64,000 nucleotides of DNA from Fimbriimonadaceae bacterium. GTDB taxonomy: Bacteria > Armatimonadota > Fimbriimonadia > Fimbriimonadales > Fimbriimonadaceae. The notes beneath the pieces were generated by a model. It saw only the letters and a program-made list of their open reading frames with translations. It had not been told where the DNA came from and did not search any database. The DNA is taken from contig CP075364.1 of assembly GCA_019454105.1 (NCBI GenBank), positions 995,362-1,059,361 on the forward strand, read 5' to 3'. A program made the translations under genes and the position numbers. Shown here piece after piece: positions 17,219 to 24,456 of this stretch (positions are counted from its first letter, which is position 1; each line of letters begins with the position of its first letter).

Positions 17219-17713
17219 ATGGGAGGCCCCGAGCCTCGAGTGCGGATCGGCAGGATCGTCGGGCCCCATGGCGTGTGCGGAGCTGTCAGGATCGACCTCT
17301 TGACTGACTTTCCCGAGCGGTTCCACAAAGGGGCCACTTTGAGGATTGGCGAACGAGAGGCGGTCGTGCAGAGCGTGAGCTTCCACCAAGGTCAGGCGCG
17401 GGTCCAGTTCCAGGGCTTCACTACGGTCGAAGAGGCAGAGGCCCTGAAATGGGAGTACGTGACTGTCGCCGCCGACGAACGGCCGGAGTTGGAGGACGGG
17501 GAGTACTTGGCCCGCGACTTGATCGGTCTCCCCGTTTTTACGGAAGACGGGCGGGAGCTGGGCACCCTCGACGAAGTGCTTCCCTACCCAGCCCACGACC
17601 TGTGGCGAGTCGGAGCGATCCTCGTTCCCGCTGTCCGGCAATTTGTGCTCGATGTGAGTCTGGAGGACAGGCGGATCACGGTGCGACTGATCCCAGGGAT
17701 GGAGCCCGAATGA
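17219..17713 (+). CDS. rimM: 16S rRNA processing protein RimM
   Basis: A 164-residue RimM. The N-terminal beta-barrel carries VRIGRIVGPHGVCGAVRIDL, the family signature, and the C-terminal PRC-barrel carries EYLARDLIGLPVFTEDGREL and LIPGMEPE. RimM binds ribosomal protein S19 and helps the 30S head mature. ATG 17219 was chosen because it begins the family motif directly. The longer upstream frame is a shadow of khpA. The stop overlaps the obgE ATG (ATGA). The usual trmD-rplS pair does not follow. Confidence 0.93.
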   Translation: MGGPEPRVRIGRIVGPHGVCGAVRIDLLTDFPERFHKGATLRIGEREAVVQSVSFHQGQARVQFQGFTTVEEAEALKWEYVTVAADERPELEDGEYLARDLIGLPVFTEDGRELGTLDEVLPYPAHDLWRVGAILVPAVRQFVLDVSLEDRRITVRLIPGMEPE

Positions 17714-18981
17714 GCCAGTTCGTCGATGAGGCGGTCGTGGTCTTTGAGTCGGGCCAGGGGGGCAACGGCTCGGCAAGCTTCCACAGGGAGAAGCACGTCC
17801 CCCGTGGCGGGCCTAACGGGGCGGACGGTGGCCGAGGGGGCAACGTCGTGCTGGTGGCCGACCGAGGGGCCAGGACTTTGCTCGACTTCAAGCTCAAACC
17901 CCACTACAAAGCCCCGAACGGGACCAACGCCCAACAGAATAAGGCCGGTAAGGACGGCGAGGATCTCGTCCTCCGCGTGCCTGTCGGCACCCTGGTGACT
18001 GAAGTCGGCGACGAGGTTCCCTTTGCCGACCTTGCGACCGACGGCGCTCGGGCCGTGGTCGCGCGAGGCGGAAGAGGGGGGAGGGGCAACCTCCACTTCA
18101 CGAACAGTGTCCGCCAGGCCCCGACGTTTGCCGAACAAGGCGCCCCGAGCGAGCGCGTGGAGGCCAAACTCGAGCTCAAACTGCTCGCCGATGTGGGGCT
18201 CATCGGGCTCCCGAACGCTGGCAAGAGCACGCTGATCGCGGCCTGTTCAGCCAGCAAGGCAAAGATCGGCGCCTACCCATTCACGACGATCACGCCCAAC
18301 TTGGGGGTGGTCCGGGTGGACGGAGAGACCTTCGTGATGGCGGACATGCCGGGCTTGATCGAAGGCGCCAGCGAGGGCGCGGGCCTCGGACACCAGTTTC
18401 TCAGGCACGTCGAGCGGACACGGGTCCTGATCCACGTGGTCGATCTCTTCCCCATTGACGGGAGCGATCCTTGGGAAAACTACCGGACAGTCGAGTCGGA
18501 GCTTGCCAAGTTTTCTCAGGCTCTCGCCGACCGGCCCCGCATCGTCGCGCTGAACAAGGCCGACTTGGGCAGCGCCGAGATGGTCGAATCGGCCAGGCTT
18601 CCTTTCGAATGCCTGGAGTGCCCTGTTCTGGTCGTCTCCGGAGCGACTAGCCAAGGGTTAGACCCCCTGATGTACTCAGCTCTGGCCGCGCTCAAGCAGG
18701 TCGAAGCGGAGCCCCCGACCGTCGTCCTCCGTCCGGCCATGACCCGAGAGCGAGACGCCAGTTGGGCGGTCGCGCAGACCAGCGAAGGCGAGTTCGAAGT
18801 GACCGGCGAGCGGATTGAGAGGCTGGTCGCGATGACCAACCTTTCTAACCGAGAGGCGATCCGAATGCTCCACCGCAAGCTTGAGCGCATCGGGGTCGTG
18901 AACGCCCTTCGTGAAGAAGGGGCTACCGACGGTGACTCCGTCCGGATCGGCGAGTTTGTCTTCACATTTTTGGACTGGTGA
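17710..18981 (+). CDS. obgE: GTPase ObgE/CgtA
   Basis: A 423-residue Obg GTPase associated with 50S assembly and stress. It has a glycine-rich Obg fold (1-158; GGPNGADGGRGGNV), a G domain with P-loop GLPNAGKST (166-174), switch region FTTITPNLGVV, G3 DMPGLIEGA and G4 NKAD, and a C-terminal OCT domain (about 345-423, ending IGEFVFTFLDW). ATG 17710 overlaps the rimM stop, and an upstream in-frame extension is a shadow of rimM. nadD follows with a 1-base overlap. Confidence 0.96.
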   Translation: MSQFVDEAVVVFESGQGGNGSASFHREKHVPRGGPNGADGGRGGNVVLVADRGARTLLDFKLKPHYKAPNGTNAQQNKAGKDGEDLVLRVPVGTLVTEVGDEVPFADLATDGARAVVARGGRGGRGNLHFTNSVRQAPTFAEQGAPSERVEAKLELKLLADVGLIGLPNAGKSTLIAACSASKAKIGAYPFTTITPNLGVVRVDGETFVMADMPGLIEGASEGAGLGHQFLRHVERTRVLIHVVDLFPIDGSDPWENYRTVESELAKFSQALADRPRIVALNKADLGSAEMVESARLPFECLECPVLVVSGATSQGLDPLMYSALAALKQVEAEPPTVVLRPAMTRERDASWAVAQTSEGEFEVTGERIERLVAMTNLSNREAIRMLHRKLERIGVVNALREEGATDGDSVRIGEFVFTFLDW

Positions 18982-19568
18982 TGAAGTACGGCGTTCTTGG
19001 AGGCTCTTTCGACCCGCCCCACGTCGGGCACTTGGCATTGGCCCGGGCGGCCCACACCGGCCTCGGCCTGGACGAGACGATTCTCGTGCCAGCGGCCCGG
19101 AACCCGCTCAAACACCGACGAACAAGCCCGGCCCGACATCGGCTGAAGATGACCTTGCTGGCCATCCAAGACGAACCCGGGCTCAGTGTCAGCGACATTG
19201 AAGTGACTCGAGGCGAGCCGAGCTATACCGTCGAGACTCTGGAGGAGCTGACCCGGGCCAGGCCCGGCGACTATTGGCTGATCATCGGGGCCGACGCCGC
19301 GCGGACTTTCATGCAATGGAAAGAGCCAGAACGCATCTCGCACTTGGCCCGAATCGCGGTGGCGGCCAGGGACGGGGCCTCCGCGGAAGAAGCGACGAAG
19401 GACTGGCCGGACGATGTCCGCAGAAGGACGGACTTCGTGACGCTCGCCCCAGTGGACACCTCTTCGTCAATCATCCGAGAACTTGCCAGAAGAGGCAAGC
19501 CCCTGGACGCGTGGCTCAAACCGACCGTTTTAGCGTATATCCTCGAACAGGCCCTTTATGAAGAGTGA
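18981..19568 (+). CDS. nadD: Nicotinate-nucleotide adenylyltransferase
   Basis: A 195-residue NadD, which forms deamido-NAD from nicotinate mononucleotide and ATP. The nucleotidyltransferase motif GGSFDPPHVGHLALARAA and the C-terminal SSSIIRELARRGKPLD motif are diagnostic. ATG 18981 overlaps the obgE stop by one base (TGATG), and a GTG at 18978 is an alternative. The gene overlaps rsfS by 11 bases. Order obgE-nadD-rsfS is widely conserved. Confidence 0.95.
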   Translation: MKYGVLGGSFDPPHVGHLALARAAHTGLGLDETILVPAARNPLKHRRTSPARHRLKMTLLAIQDEPGLSVSDIEVTRGEPSYTVETLEELTRARPGDYWLIIGADAARTFMQWKEPERISHLARIAVAARDGASAEEATKDWPDDVRRRTDFVTLAPVDTSSSIIRELARRGKPLDAWLKPTVLAYILEQALYEE

Positions 19569-19926
19569 CAAGAAGCCGACAGCGCCGGAAAAGGCTGCCC
19601 TGATCTGCGAATTCGCGGACGACATGAAGGCCGAGCGCATCGAGCGCCTCGACGTTCATGACAAGACGGCGATGATGGACTACATGATCGTCTGCACAGG
19701 GACGAGCGACACGCACGTGAACGCGATCGCTGAACGGGTCGCCGAAAAACTGAGGGACCTTGGCATCAAGCCGCTCCGGACTCCCAAGAGCTCGATGGCG
19801 GACGGTTGGGTGCTCTACGACTATGGCGACGTCGTCTTCCACGTGATGCTTGAAGAAAAGCGCCAGTATTACGATCTCGAGACCTTATGGCGGACGATGC
19901 AGCCCGATCCGAACTTGATCGACTAG
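19558..19926 (+). CDS. rsfS: Ribosome silencing factor RsfS
   Basis: A 122-residue RsfS (Iojap/DUF143 family), which binds L14 and blocks subunit joining when nutrients are short. The core DKTAMMDYMIVCTGTSDTHV and the SSMADGWVLYDYGDVVFHVM stretch, followed by YYDLETLW, match the family end to end. It overlaps nadD (11 bases) and the next TPR gene (40 bases) in different frames, so the cluster is tightly packed. Confidence 0.95.
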   Translation: MKSDKKPTAPEKAALICEFADDMKAERIERLDVHDKTAMMDYMIVCTGTSDTHVNAIAERVAEKLRDLGIKPLRTPKSSMADGWVLYDYGDVVFHVMLEEKRQYYDLETLWRTMQPDPNLID

Positions 19927-20561
19927 CGGCCCGGGAGAAGGCTGAGAACCTGACCCGTCAAGCCCGGCTCTTGGCAGCCCGGGGTGACAGCGATGGAGCC
20001 GACCGGCTGCTTGCCGAGGCCTTGGAGACCGATCCCGAGTCGAGTTTGGCACTCGAGACGCGCGGCGACCTGCTCTTGGGGCGCAGGCAGACCCGCGCGG
20101 CCCAGGAAGCCTTTCAAAGGGCGGTCGAGGCTGATCCGACCAACGTCAGCGCCGAGCGGAAGCTCGCGGAAACGGCCTTGGCGATCAAGATGGCATCGAG
20201 CCCAGAGCTCTTCATGGAGGTCGCGGACGACAGCCTCGCCAGCGGGAAGGCGGCCGTGGTCTTGTCCTTCTTGATCCCCGGTCTGGGCCAGTTCGTGTCG
20301 GGAGAGCAAACGAAAGGGGCGGCGATGTTCGCGGCTTGGATCTTGGGCGTCGTCGGGGCGTTCTTGGTGCCAGACGGGCTCGCTGGGTTCACCTCGCTCG
20401 TCGGAGGAAGGGGGCCCTCGTTCAATCCACTCGTCCTCTTGCCTCTTTTCCTGGCCGTTTCAGCATGGCTGGCGGCCATAGGAGACGCTTCCGGCAGGGC
20501 TAAGACTATCGAGCCGGTTCGGATCGAGCGCCCTCGCCCGCCGGTCGACAAAGAGTTTTAG
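19887..20561 (+). CDS. TPR-containing membrane protein
   Basis: A 224-residue protein with an N-terminal TPR pair (about 12-100: RQARLLAARGDSDGADRLL and GRRQTRAAQEAFQRAVEAD) and a C-terminal hydrophobic half with three or four membrane segments, including VVLSFLIPGLGQFVSGE, FAAWILGVVGAFLVP and LVLLPLFLAVSAWLAAIG. The segment PGLGQFVSGEQTKGAAMF resembles the TM2-like 'PGLGQFYNG' pattern of small membrane modules. The start overlaps rsfS by 40 bases. Function unknown. Its convergent neighbour begins 3 bases after the stop. Confidence 0.75.
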   Translation: MADDAARSELDRLAAREKAENLTRQARLLAARGDSDGADRLLAEALETDPESSLALETRGDLLLGRRQTRAAQEAFQRAVEADPTNVSAERKLAETALAIKMASSPELFMEVADDSLASGKAAVVLSFLIPGLGQFVSGEQTKGAAMFAAWILGVVGAFLVPDGLAGFTSLVGGRGPSFNPLVLLPLFLAVSAWLAAIGDASGRAKTIEPVRIERPRPPVDKEF

Positions 20562-20564
20562 CCT

Positions 20565-22256
20565 TCACTTCACGTTGAAATACTTGGCTTCAGGGTGGTG
20601 GACGATGATCGCGCTCGTCGACTGCTCGGGCACGAGCATGAACTCCTCGCTGAGCTCGATGCCAATGTCCTTCGGGTCCAGAAGCTCCATGAGAAGGGCT
20701 TGGTCTTCCAGGTTCGGACAAGCCGGATAGCCGAACGAGAAGCGCGCGCCGTGGTACTTGGCGCTGAAGAGAAGTCGGAGATCGTCTGGTTCTTGATCGT
20801 CGATACCGAGCTCATGGCGGATCTGCAGGTGCCAGTACTCGGCCAGGGCTTCGGCGGTCTCGACTCCCATGCCATGAGTATAGAGATACTCTTGGAAGTC
20901 GCCTTCGGCAAACTGCTTGCGCTCCAGCTCGCTGACCTCGTGTCCGACCGTCACAATGTGGAAAGCGGCGACGTCCATCATGCCGCTGTCGACGCTCTTG
21001 AAGTAGTCCGAAAGGCACAGCCTGCGGCCATCGCGCTGGCGTGGGAACGTGAACCGGCCCCGCTCGGTCTTGGCGTCCTCGTGGTAGACAATCAGGTCGT
21101 TGCCCTGGCTCTGCACCCAAAAGTAGCCCCACTTGACGCGTGGCCGAAGAACCCGGGCCAACTCTCTTTGCTTGCGTTCAAACGTGGGACGGACGTTCTC
21201 GTCGAGCCACGCGGTGAATTCGGGGTTCGACATGCCCTCTTGCTTCTTGAACTGCCATTGGCCGCGCCAAAGCGCGACGGTGTTGATGTACCGGTAAAGC
21301 TCAAAAATATTGAAGCGGTCTTGCCTTCGGGCCCCATAGAACGGAAGATGGGGGACGACGACGTCGTTGGCAACGTCGCTGACGGCACCGTCGAAGACGA
21401 ACAGTTGAGGATCGACGACGCCGACCCGGTGCGACGCGACCCTCGGGACCGGTGGCACGTCTGTAGGGGGATCCGCGACCTCCTCCACGGTGTCTATGGG
21501 GACACTGGCGCCGCCCTCCGCAGTGAGCGACTCCATGAGCCTCAGCCCTTCAAAGGCGTCTTGGGCGTAGAACACTTTCCCACGGTAAACCGCACGGAGG
21601 TCCTCCTCGACATAGCCCCGCGTGAGGGCCGCGCCTCCCAGGATCACGGGAAAGCTATGCAGCTTCCTTTCGTTCATTTCGAGCAAGTTGTCCCTCATGA
21701 TGAGCGTGCTTTTGACCAGAAGGCCGCTCATTCCAATAACCTGGACGTTGTTGGCCCGGGCCTGCTCGAGGATCGTGTTCACCGGCTGTTTGATCCCGAT
21801 GTTCACGACGCGGTACCCGTTGTTCGAGAGGATGATGTCGACTAAGTTCTTGCCGATGTCATGGACGTCACCTGCGACCGTGGCGAGGAGGATCGAGCCC
21901 TTCTCGGACCCTTCGACACGTTCCATCTTGGGCTCCAAGTATCGGACGGCCGCCTTCATGACTTCGGCGCTTTGAAGTACGAAGGGGAGTTGCATCTTTC
22001 CCGCTCCGAAGAGTTCTCCGACTGTCTTCATGCCCTCGAGCAGAATCTCGTTGATGACTTGAAGCGGTGTGTAGCGTTCAAGGGCAAGGTCCAGGCGGGA
22101 CTCCAGGTTCTTCTTGATCCCGTCGACGATGTGCTTCTTCAGGGCGTCCTCAATGTCCAGACCCTCGAAGGGATCGACACTCAAGTCCACCGCCTTCACG
22201 TCCTCGAACAAGGCCATGAACGCGACCAATGGGTCGTACGCTTCGGTCTCTTCCAT
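20565..22256 (-). CDS. metH: Methionine synthase C-terminal half (cobalamin and activation domains)
   Basis: A 563-residue protein equal to the C-terminal half of MetH. The helical cap domain (25-110) and the B12-binding domain with DVHDIGKNLV (His132 is the expected cobalt ligand) come first. An AdoMet-dependent reactivation domain, with HGARFSFGYPACPN, follows at the C-terminus. It begins EAYDPLVAFMALFED, which in a full MetH directly follows the pterin domain; that domain is encoded separately at 24441. The two products together (646 + 563 residues) equal one normal MetH. ATG 22256 is preceded by an in-frame GTG at 22259. The upstream methyltransferase gene ends 7 bases away. Confidence 0.92.
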   Translation of the reverse strand: MEETEAYDPLVAFMALFEDVKAVDLSVDPFEGLDIEDALKKHIVDGIKKNLESRLDLALERYTPLQVINEILLEGMKTVGELFGAGKMQLPFVLQSAEVMKAAVRYLEPKMERVEGSEKGSILLATVAGDVHDIGKNLVDIILSNNGYRVVNIGIKQPVNTILEQARANNVQVIGMSGLLVKSTLIMRDNLLEMNERKLHSFPVILGGAALTRGYVEEDLRAVYRGKVFYAQDAFEGLRLMESLTAEGGASVPIDTVEEVADPPTDVPPVPRVASHRVGVVDPQLFVFDGAVSDVANDVVVPHLPFYGARRQDRFNIFELYRYINTVALWRGQWQFKKQEGMSNPEFTAWLDENVRPTFERKQRELARVLRPRVKWGYFWVQSQGNDLIVYHEDAKTERGRFTFPRQRDGRRLCLSDYFKSVDSGMMDVAAFHIVTVGHEVSELERKQFAEGDFQEYLYTHGMGVETAEALAEYWHLQIRHELGIDDQEPDDLRLLFSAKYHGARFSFGYPACPNLEDQALLMELLDPKDIGIELSEEFMLVPEQSTSAIIVHHPEAKYFNVK

Positions 22257-22263
22257 CACTGGT

Positions 22264-23007
22264 TCAGCACTTCGGGCGGCGTGAGAACACCGTAACGTTT
22301 TGGGTCAGGCAGCAGTCGAACGAACCCGTTTCGGCGGCGTACATCAATCGGAAAGGTAATGCTCCGACGATCCAGATGAGCCTTCGCGCCGCGGACTTGA
22401 GTCCATTGGTGACGGGCAGATCTTCGAACACGGCAACCGATTCGAATCCGACTGTGGACAGCATCTGGTTCAACGAGGTCTTCGTAAATGCCAACTCGTG
22501 AGTCAAGTCCCCGTAGCGGATCACGCCTGGGAAGATCCCACCGGCGTTCGGGACGTGCATCAAGAACCCTCCACCTGGTTTGAGGATCCGTAGAACTCCG
22601 TCGAGTGTCTCCATGGCCTCGGCTCTGTCCATGTGTTCCAAAACATCCATCAAAGCAACAAAGTCGTAACTTTGGTCTTCAGTACTTGCCAGAAAGTCCT
22701 CGATCAAGTCGACGCTTATGTTCTGGATTCCTTGGGCTTGACCAGCTTCAATCAACGCTTGAGCGGCGTCAATGCCAATGGCGTTTCGGTATCCCAACTC
22801 ATGGGCCATATGGACGAAGAGCCCAGTTCCACAACCCAGATCGACGATCGCCGCATCCTTGTCCTCGGGAAAGAACTTTCGAACCAAAGACTCGCGGTAC
22901 GGCCGTGATCTTTCCAAGTCAGCCCTGAGATCAACTGAGAAAGTGCGGTGACCGCTCGATATGTAGGCCTCATAGAGCCGTCGCTTATAGGTCTCCAACT
23001 CGCCCAC
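22264..23007 (-). CDS. Class I SAM-dependent methyltransferase
   Basis: A 247-residue methyltransferase with a Rossmann AdoMet site: motif I AIVDLGCGTGLFVHMAHELG, the acidic GIDAAQALIE, and motif IV DFVALMDVLEHMDRAEAM. The C-terminal part with HVPNAGGIFPGVIRYGDLTHE is typical of the methyltransferases found in polysaccharide gene clusters. The substrate is unknown. Base composition looks lower in GC than its neighbours by eye, so later acquisition is possible. It is sandwiched between metF and the metH C-half on the same strand. Confidence 0.85.
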   Translation of the reverse strand: MGELETYKRRLYEAYISSGHRTFSVDLRADLERSRPYRESLVRKFFPEDKDAAIVDLGCGTGLFVHMAHELGYRNAIGIDAAQALIEAGQAQGIQNISVDLIEDFLASTEDQSYDFVALMDVLEHMDRAEAMETLDGVLRILKPGGGFLMHVPNAGGIFPGVIRYGDLTHELAFTKTSLNQMLSTVGFESVAVFEDLPVTNGLKSAARRLIWIVGALPFRLMYAAETGSFDCCLTQNVTVFSRRPKC

Positions 23008-23067
23008 TCATCGCAGTCTAGCAGGATCATTGGTCGGGACCGAGAGCCGTTGGAGCCCTGCGGGGGC

Positions 23068-23922
23068 TTAAGTCAGGCTTCGGCAGACGACGCGGGTGGC
23101 GAGAGACCGATTCAAGGTGTAAAAGTGAATTCCAGGGGCGCCACGAGCCAACAGTTCTCGGGCCTGCTCCAAGCACCACTCGATCCCGATGGCCATGACC
23201 GCTTGGTCGTCGTCTTGAACTGCCGTGAGCCGCGTGCGCAGTTTGTGGGGGACGGTCGCCCCGCACATGGCGGTGAACCTTTCCAGCTGGGCCACATTGG
23301 TGACCGGCATGAGGCCGGGCACGATCGGAACCTGGATCCCTTGGGCCCGCGCCTTCGTGACGAAGTCGAAATACACCGCGTTCTCGAAGAACAGCTGTGT
23401 GATGAGAAAGTCGCTTCCCGCGTTGACCTTCTCGACCAGTCGACAAAGGTCGTCTTGCCGGTCGGGATTCTCGACATGTCCTTCGGGATAGCAGGCCGCG
23501 CCAATGCAGTACTGGCCCCGTCGAGCGATGTGGGCCACAAGGCCTTGAGCATATTCGAAGGCGCTGGGCGGACGTACTGCGTCGCCCTTGAGAGGATCGC
23601 CACGCAGCGCCAGAACGTTCTCGATCCCGGCCGATTCAAGTCGGTTCAAGACTGAGTCAATCTCCTCGACGGAATGACCGCGACAGGTCAAATGGGCCAC
23701 CGTCTCGATCCCGAGGCGGTTCTTGATGTGATCGGTGGTCTCGACTGTCAGTTCTCGGGTCGAACCCCCGGCGCCATAGGTGACACTGACGAATCCTGGT
23801 CGGAGCTCGGCGAGGTGCTCGATGGTCGAGTAAAGACGCCTGACCCCAGCCTCCGTCTTCGGCGGAAAGAACTCGAAACTGAAGGTCGGCTCGGAGTCCG
23901 CCAGCATCTCGGCCACCCGCAT
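23068..23922 (-). CDS. metF: Methylenetetrahydrofolate reductase
   Basis: A 284-residue MetF that reduces 5,10-methylene-THF to 5-methyl-THF, the methyl donor for methionine synthase. The family signature FSFEFFPPKTEAG and the flavin/folate site motifs VSVTYGAGGSTRE, ENVLALRGDP and PIVPGLMPV are present, and the length is standard. ATG 23922 starts the family; a longer upstream frame overlaps the divergent GyrI-like gene and was rejected. It precedes the methyltransferase and the metH C-half, so MTHFR and half of methionine synthase are likely co-transcribed. Confidence 0.94.
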   Translation of the reverse strand: MRVAEMLADSEPTFSFEFFPPKTEAGVRRLYSTIEHLAELRPGFVSVTYGAGGSTRELTVETTDHIKNRLGIETVAHLTCRGHSVEEIDSVLNRLESAGIENVLALRGDPLKGDAVRPPSAFEYAQGLVAHIARRGQYCIGAACYPEGHVENPDRQDDLCRLVEKVNAGSDFLITQLFFENAVYFDFVTKARAQGIQVPIVPGLMPVTNVAQLERFTAMCGATVPHKLRTRLTAVQDDDQAVMAIGIEWCLEQARELLARGAPGIHFYTLNRSLATRVVCRSLT

Positions 23923-24006
23923 CCGAACAATTCTACCGGGCCTTCCCGCATCCGCCGACCAACCTGAGGCTCCAGGTACCCTTCGCAACGACCGAGGTTT
24001 GATGTC

Positions 24007-24456
24007 ATGCCCTACGAGTTCGAAGTGAAGGAGATTCCCGCCATGACCCTCCTGGCCGAAAGAGCGACCTGTGCGCACGGAGAGATCGGAGCCAAGCTGG
24101 GAGAGATCTTCCCGCACGCCGCCAAACGCGCGGGACACTTCATCGCGGGCCCGCCCATGTGCCTCTACCACGACTGGCGAGAGTCAGACTGCGACCTTGA
24201 GGCCGGCCTCCCCGTCAGCGGCGAGCCGGATCTTTTCGGAAGCCTGATCATCAGTCACCTTCCCGCCCAGAAGGCCGTCACCGTCATTCACTCTGGAGGA
24301 TACGACAAGCTTTCTGAGGCCCACGACGCCCTGTTGGAGTGGACTCGCACCCACAACATGGAAGTCGTCGGCGCACCCTGGGAGTCGTATATCGACGACC
24401 CGAATGAGGTCGGCTTAACCGAGGCTCGCACACTTGTCGGATGGCCGATCCTTTGA
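24007..24456 (+). CDS. GyrI-like small-molecule-binding protein
   Basis: A 149-residue stand-alone GyrI-like (AraC effector-binding, SOUL/BRE superfamily) domain. Recognisable features are the start YEFEVKEIPAMTLLAERATC, the ACVY-like middle segment ending in PAQKAVTVIHSGGYDKLSEA, and PWESYIDDPNEVG at the end. Members bind hydrophobic small molecules or hydrolyse small ligands. There is no DNA-binding domain attached. It overlaps the start of the metH N-half by 16 bases and is divergent from metF, so it may act in this pathway, but that is inference. Confidence 0.78.
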   Translation: MPYEFEVKEIPAMTLLAERATCAHGEIGAKLGEIFPHAAKRAGHFIAGPPMCLYHDWRESDCDLEAGLPVSGEPDLFGSLIISHLPAQKAVTVIHSGGYDKLSEAHDALLEWTRTHNMEVVGAPWESYIDDPNEVGLTEARTLVGWPIL

